A stretch of DNA of 8,619 nucleotides, from assembly GCA_902782715.1 (NCBI GenBank), contig CACZOG010000118.1, positions 1-8,619 of the forward strand. Direction: 5' to 3'. Under the pieces are notes generated by a model. The model was not told where the DNA came from. It made no database searches and was given only the letters and a program-made list of their open reading frames with translations. How positions within the stretch are numbered: the stretch's first letter is position 1; every line of letters begins with the position of its first letter. This stretch comes from an uncultured Lachnospiraceae bacterium. Its GTDB lineage: Bacteria > Bacillota > Clostridia > Lachnospirales > Lachnospiraceae. This document shows, piece by piece, positions 6,341-8,619 of this stretch. The position numbers were made by a program, and so were the translations under genes.

Positions 6341-7069
6341 TTACATATAATTCTTCATGGCTCTGCCGCTTTTGAAAAGAAGAATATACCATGCTATGAC
6401 AAGAATAATTTCGATAATTGAGGTTATCAAACCGGCGATAGCACCCACAAACGCCAAAAAGCTCGGAAAAAGCATTATTGCACCGCTGACGAGAGAAATA
6501 ATTACAGCTATTAAATAGAACTTTCTGAATGTTGACCACATCCCTCCGATTGATGCGCTTGCCTGATATACAAGATCTTCCATACCCGATACAAAGAAAT
6601 AAATGTATACCAGATACAGAATTCCGGCTATAAGACTGATTATGGCATTAAGATACACGTTTGAACTCAATAAAACTCCCAGTATATTTCCGACAAGACT
6701 TATTGCCTGCCCTGCAATACATGCAATTCCGGCGATGGTAAATCTGGAATCCGCACTGCCGAGAGAAATAGTTATTACTCCCATTGCAAGGCATATGAGG
6801 TTCAATATAATAATATATACAACAATATATATAAGAAATGATGCTATAAATGATATCTCATCGCTTATTGATCCCGTATAAGTATTTACAAACGATGCAA
6901 TAATCGGAATCAAGGCAAGAACGGCGATAAACGCACTCGCTATTGTTGCTATGTTCAGCCAGAACAAAAGCATTACTTTTGATCCCGTTTTCCTGTAAAA
7001 CTTAATCTGATTGTTGTTACCCGGTAATAATTCTTCCTTTTCTTCCAATTCAAAATTCAAATCTTCCAT
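6341..7069 (-). CDS. Six-helix integral membrane protein of unknown function (242 aa)
   Basis: I do not recognise a named family. A hydrophilic, acidic N-terminus (residues 1-30, MEDLNFELEEKEELLPG) is followed by about six membrane segments at roughly 33-60, 73-101, 110-133, 139-161, 184-207 and 208-232, and a short basic end (KSGRAMKNYM). The intervening loop SGMEDLVYQASAS (161-173) is polar. No catalytic or transporter motif is visible. The ATG at 7069 is supported by AAAGGAGG just upstream. It starts 23 bases after the ahcY stop and is followed by a terminator, so it is probably co-transcribed with ahcY as the last gene; that proximity alone does not show a link to methyl-cycle metabolism. 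Confidence 0.85.
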   Translation of the reverse strand: MEDLNFELEEKEELLPGNNNQIKFYRKTGSKVMLLFWLNIATIASAFIAVLALIPIIASFVNTYTGSISDEISFIASFLIYIVVYIIILNLICLAMGVITISLGSADSRFTIAGIACIAGQAISLVGNILGVLLSSNVYLNAIISLIAGILYLVYIYFFVSGMEDLVYQASASIGGMWSTFRKFYLIAVIISLVSGAIMLFPSFLAFVGAIAGLITSIIEIILVIAWYILLFKSGRAMKNYM

Positions 7070-7092
7070 CCGTCCTCCTTTTCATGCCTGCA

Positions 7093-8337
7093 TTAAAGTC
7101 CCGCGTTAAGATATTCCTCCTGTTCGGGTGTTAATTTATCTATGTATTTGCCTAAGAAATTGAGCTTTCTTGTGGCAACATCCATATCCACTTCCTTGGG
7201 AACGTCGATAAGCATTGAGCCCACCTGTCCGTTCTTTTCAACAAGATATTTTGCTGAAAGAGCCTGAATGGCAAAACTCATATCCATGATCTCCGCGGGA
7301 TGTCCGTCTCCGGCTGCAAGATTAACGAGTCTGCCTTCCGCAAGAACGAATACCCACTGACCTGTGGGAAGCCTGTAGCCCTGAATATTCTTTCTCATTT
7401 CTTTGGATTCTACGGCATTCTTCTTAAGCCATGCCATGTCTATCTCGCAGTCGAAATGTCCTGCGTTGCACATGATCGCGCCGTCCTTGATAACCGCAAA
7501 GTCTTCTTCATCAATTACCTTGTTGCAGCCCGTAACGGTAATAAAGAAATCTCCGACTTTGGCTGCTTCCTTCATGGGCATTACATCAAAGCCGTCCATT
7601 ACTGCTTCAATAGCCTTAACGGGATCGACTTCGGTAACGATAACTCTTGCTCCGAGGCCTTTTGCTCTCATTGCAGTACCTTTACCGCACCAGCCGTAGC
7701 CTGCAACAACAACGATCTTACCTGCAACGATCAGGTTTGTCGTTCTGTTGATTCCGTCCCATACGGACTGTCCCGTACCGTAACGGTTGTCAAAGAAATG
7801 CTTGCATTCCGCATTATTTACTTTTACCATCGGGAACTTAAGTTCTCCCGCTCTGTTCATCGCTTCAAGTCTGATGATACCTGTGGTTGTCTCTTCACAT
7901 CCGCCGATCACATTGGGTATAAGATCGGTAAATTCCGTATGCATCATGTGAACAAGATCTCCGCCGTCATCGATGATGACATTGGGACCTACCTCAAGAA
8001 CGCTTCTTATATGTCTTTCGTACTCTTCGGGAGTACAGTCATACCATGCATGAACCTCGATGCCTGCCTTAACAAGGGCTGCTGCCACATCGTCCTGTGT
8101 ACTTAAGGGATTTGAACCCGTAACATACATTTCCGCTCCGCCTGCCTTTAAAACCTTGCAAAGATATGCGGTCTTCGCCTCGAGATGTACGGAAAGTGCA
8201 ATCTTCTTTCCTGCAAAGGGTTTCGTCTTTTCAAACTCTCCTTCAAGGGTACGAAGAAGGTCGCAGTTTCTTTTTACCCACTCTATTTTCTTTTCGCCGC
8301 TCTCATAAAGTCCGGCGTCTCTTATTTCGCTTGCCAA
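7093..8337 (-). CDS. ahcY: Adenosylhomocysteinase (S-adenosyl-L-homocysteine hydrolase)
   Basis: This cytoplasmic NAD-dependent enzyme splits S-adenosylhomocysteine into homocysteine and adenosine, removing the inhibitory product of methyltransferases. Family motifs are clear: DDGGDL (123-128), EETTTG (148-153, Glu149), VNNAECKHFFDNRYGTGQS with Lys179, Asp183 and Asn184 (173-191), the Rossmann NAD loop GYGWCGKG (213-220) with acidic Glu236 after the second strand, NAGHFDCEID (291-300) and AAGDGHPAEIMDMSFA (341-356). At 414 residues it is of the short type and ends in EEYLNAGL, without the C-terminal K-Y-R-Y tail of longer homologues. The start is TTG at 8337: AGGAGG lies eight bases before it and no ATG or GTG fits the N-terminus. 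The membrane protein gene follows after 23 bases. Confidence 0.97.
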   Translation of the reverse strand: MASEIRDAGLYESGEKKIEWVKRNCDLLRTLEGEFEKTKPFAGKKIALSVHLEAKTAYLCKVLKAGGAEMYVTGSNPLSTQDDVAAALVKAGIEVHAWYDCTPEEYERHIRSVLEVGPNVIIDDGGDLVHMMHTEFTDLIPNVIGGCEETTTGIIRLEAMNRAGELKFPMVKVNNAECKHFFDNRYGTGQSVWDGINRTTNLIVAGKIVVVAGYGWCGKGTAMRAKGLGARVIVTEVDPVKAIEAVMDGFDVMPMKEAAKVGDFFITVTGCNKVIDEEDFAVIKDGAIMCNAGHFDCEIDMAWLKKNAVESKEMRKNIQGYRLPTGQWVFVLAEGRLVNLAAGDGHPAEIMDMSFAIQALSAKYLVEKNGQVGSMLIDVPKEVDMDVATRKLNFLGKYIDKLTPEQEEYLNAGL

Positions 8338-8354
8338 TGTTGTTTCCTCCTGTT

Positions 8355-8380
8355 TTTAATTCTGATCATCTCGAATTAAA
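8355..8380. repeat. Inverted repeat next to the ahcY ribosome site
   Basis: Perfect 8-base arms TTTAATTC (8355-8362) and GAATTAAA (8373-8380) are separated by ten bases. On the minus strand the repeat ends a few bases before AGGAGG, so it could be an operator or a weak leader hairpin. It is AT-rich and may be chance. Confidence 0.3.
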
Positions 8381-8393
8381 TCATGTGTTTTAT

Positions 8394-8418
8394 GGTTACG
8401 ATGTATTTATCGTTTACC
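8394..8418. repeat. Second imperfect inverted repeat in the ahcY leader region
   Basis: The stretch contains ACGAT (8398-8402) and ATCGT (8409-8413) flanked by GGT and ACC, giving roughly eight pairs with bulges around a six-base centre. It lies between the pseudouridine synthase stop and the ahcY start, where promoter or operator elements are expected. No convincing -35/-10 pair was found in this 93-base gap, and it does not match a SAH riboswitch that I could recognise. Confidence 0.25.
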
Positions 8419-8430
8419 TTTTTTACTTAA

Positions 8431-8619
8431 TCATATTGAAAAAACAAGTTCTTTTCCCGTTGCGGGATGTTTAAAAGATAACTTGTATGATGTCAGTTGA
8501 AGAGTTTTTATTTCCTTGTTTTGCGTTTCAGCCTTTGACTCCTCTGTCCCGTACTTTGTGTCTCCGAGTATCGGATGACCTGCATTTGAAAGCTGCACCC
8601 TTATCTGATGATGCCTTCC
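8431..8619 (-). CDS. RluA-family pseudouridine synthase, C-terminal 62 residues, cut by window edge
   Basis: The gene enters from the right edge in frame at base 8619 and stops with TGA at 8431-8433. The visible residues begin GRHHQIRVQLSNAGHPILGD, then TKYG, which is the conserved C-terminal motif of RluA/RluD-type enzymes (G-R-x-H-Q-I-R-x-H/Q-x, then G-H-P-I-x-G-D-x-x-Y-G), and continue to SYKLSFKHPATGKELVFSI. These enzymes isomerise specific uridines in rRNA or tRNA to pseudouridine. The catalytic Asp region is outside the window, so the exact RNA target and gene name cannot be given. The residues between the KYG motif and the end are lysine/glutamate rich, as is usual in Firmicute members. 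Confidence 0.9.
   Translation of the reverse strand, partial: GRHHQIRVQLSNAGHPILGDTKYGTEESKAETQNKEIKTLQLTSYKLSFKHPATGKELVFSI

Noticed and set aside
6261..6539. Minus-strand 92-codon frame overlapping the end of the membrane protein gene and its terminator
   Set aside because: It is out of frame with a well-supported membrane protein and runs through the terminator hairpin.
7300..8106. Long plus-strand open frame (268 codons) opposite ahcY
   Set aside because: It is antisense to a clear, fully conserved ahcY gene, has no family resemblance, and long antisense frames are expected opposite biased coding sequence.
8338..8430. Possible SAH or SAM riboswitch before ahcY
   Set aside because: The gap is only 93 bases, AT-rich, and lacks the GC-rich conserved core of a SAH riboswitch or any SAM riboswitch I could recognise.
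1..8619. CRISPR array, tRNA or rRNA genes
   Set aside because: No regularly spaced direct repeats, cloverleaf-like tRNA sequence or rRNA signature was seen on reading both strands.

Overview
The window looks like a chromosomal segment of a low-to-moderate GC Firmicute, most likely a Clostridia/Lachnospiraceae-type gut or rumen bacterium. This is inferred from the strong AAGGAGG-type ribosome sites, the AT-rich intergenic DNA, a consensus sigma-A promoter and a TnpX-type large serine recombinase of the kind common in that group. Every gene I can support lies on the minus strand, so the window reads biologically from right to left.

Right flank (about 6278-8619), housekeeping DNA. It holds the last 62 residues of an RluA-family pseudouridine synthase, then a complete S-adenosylhomocysteine hydrolase gene (ahcY, TTG start), then a 242-residue six-helix membrane protein of unknown function 23 bases downstream. 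A strong intrinsic terminator closes this group. Left flank (1-870): the first 247 codons of a sodium:solute symporter, driven by a perfect TTGACA-17-TATAAT promoter with two tandem palindromic operator-like sites overlapping and following the transcription start.

Middle (about 900-6240), an apparent mobile island. At its right edge sits the first 237 residues of a TnpX-like serine recombinase with an intact catalytic domain; the C-terminal half is missing. At its left edge is a 59-residue TnpW-like protein. Tn4451-type elements carry both tnpX and tnpW, so the two may mark the ends of a decayed or rearranged integrative element. Between them is a strikingly AT-rich three-gene operon: a cytoplasmic DNase I-like (EEP fold) phosphodiesterase with all signature motifs, an 896-residue protein with coiled-coil, hydrophobic Gly/Ala-rich and TPR-like parts, and a small acidic 106-residue protein, followed by a terminator. 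Base composition changes abruptly at the point where the recombinase breaks off.

The nuclease operon is the candidate undescribed system: a nuclease effector, a large possibly membrane-associated scaffold or sensor, and a small partner, carried on a recombinase-linked island. A role in phage defence or another conflict system is inference from this layout, not something the sequence proves.
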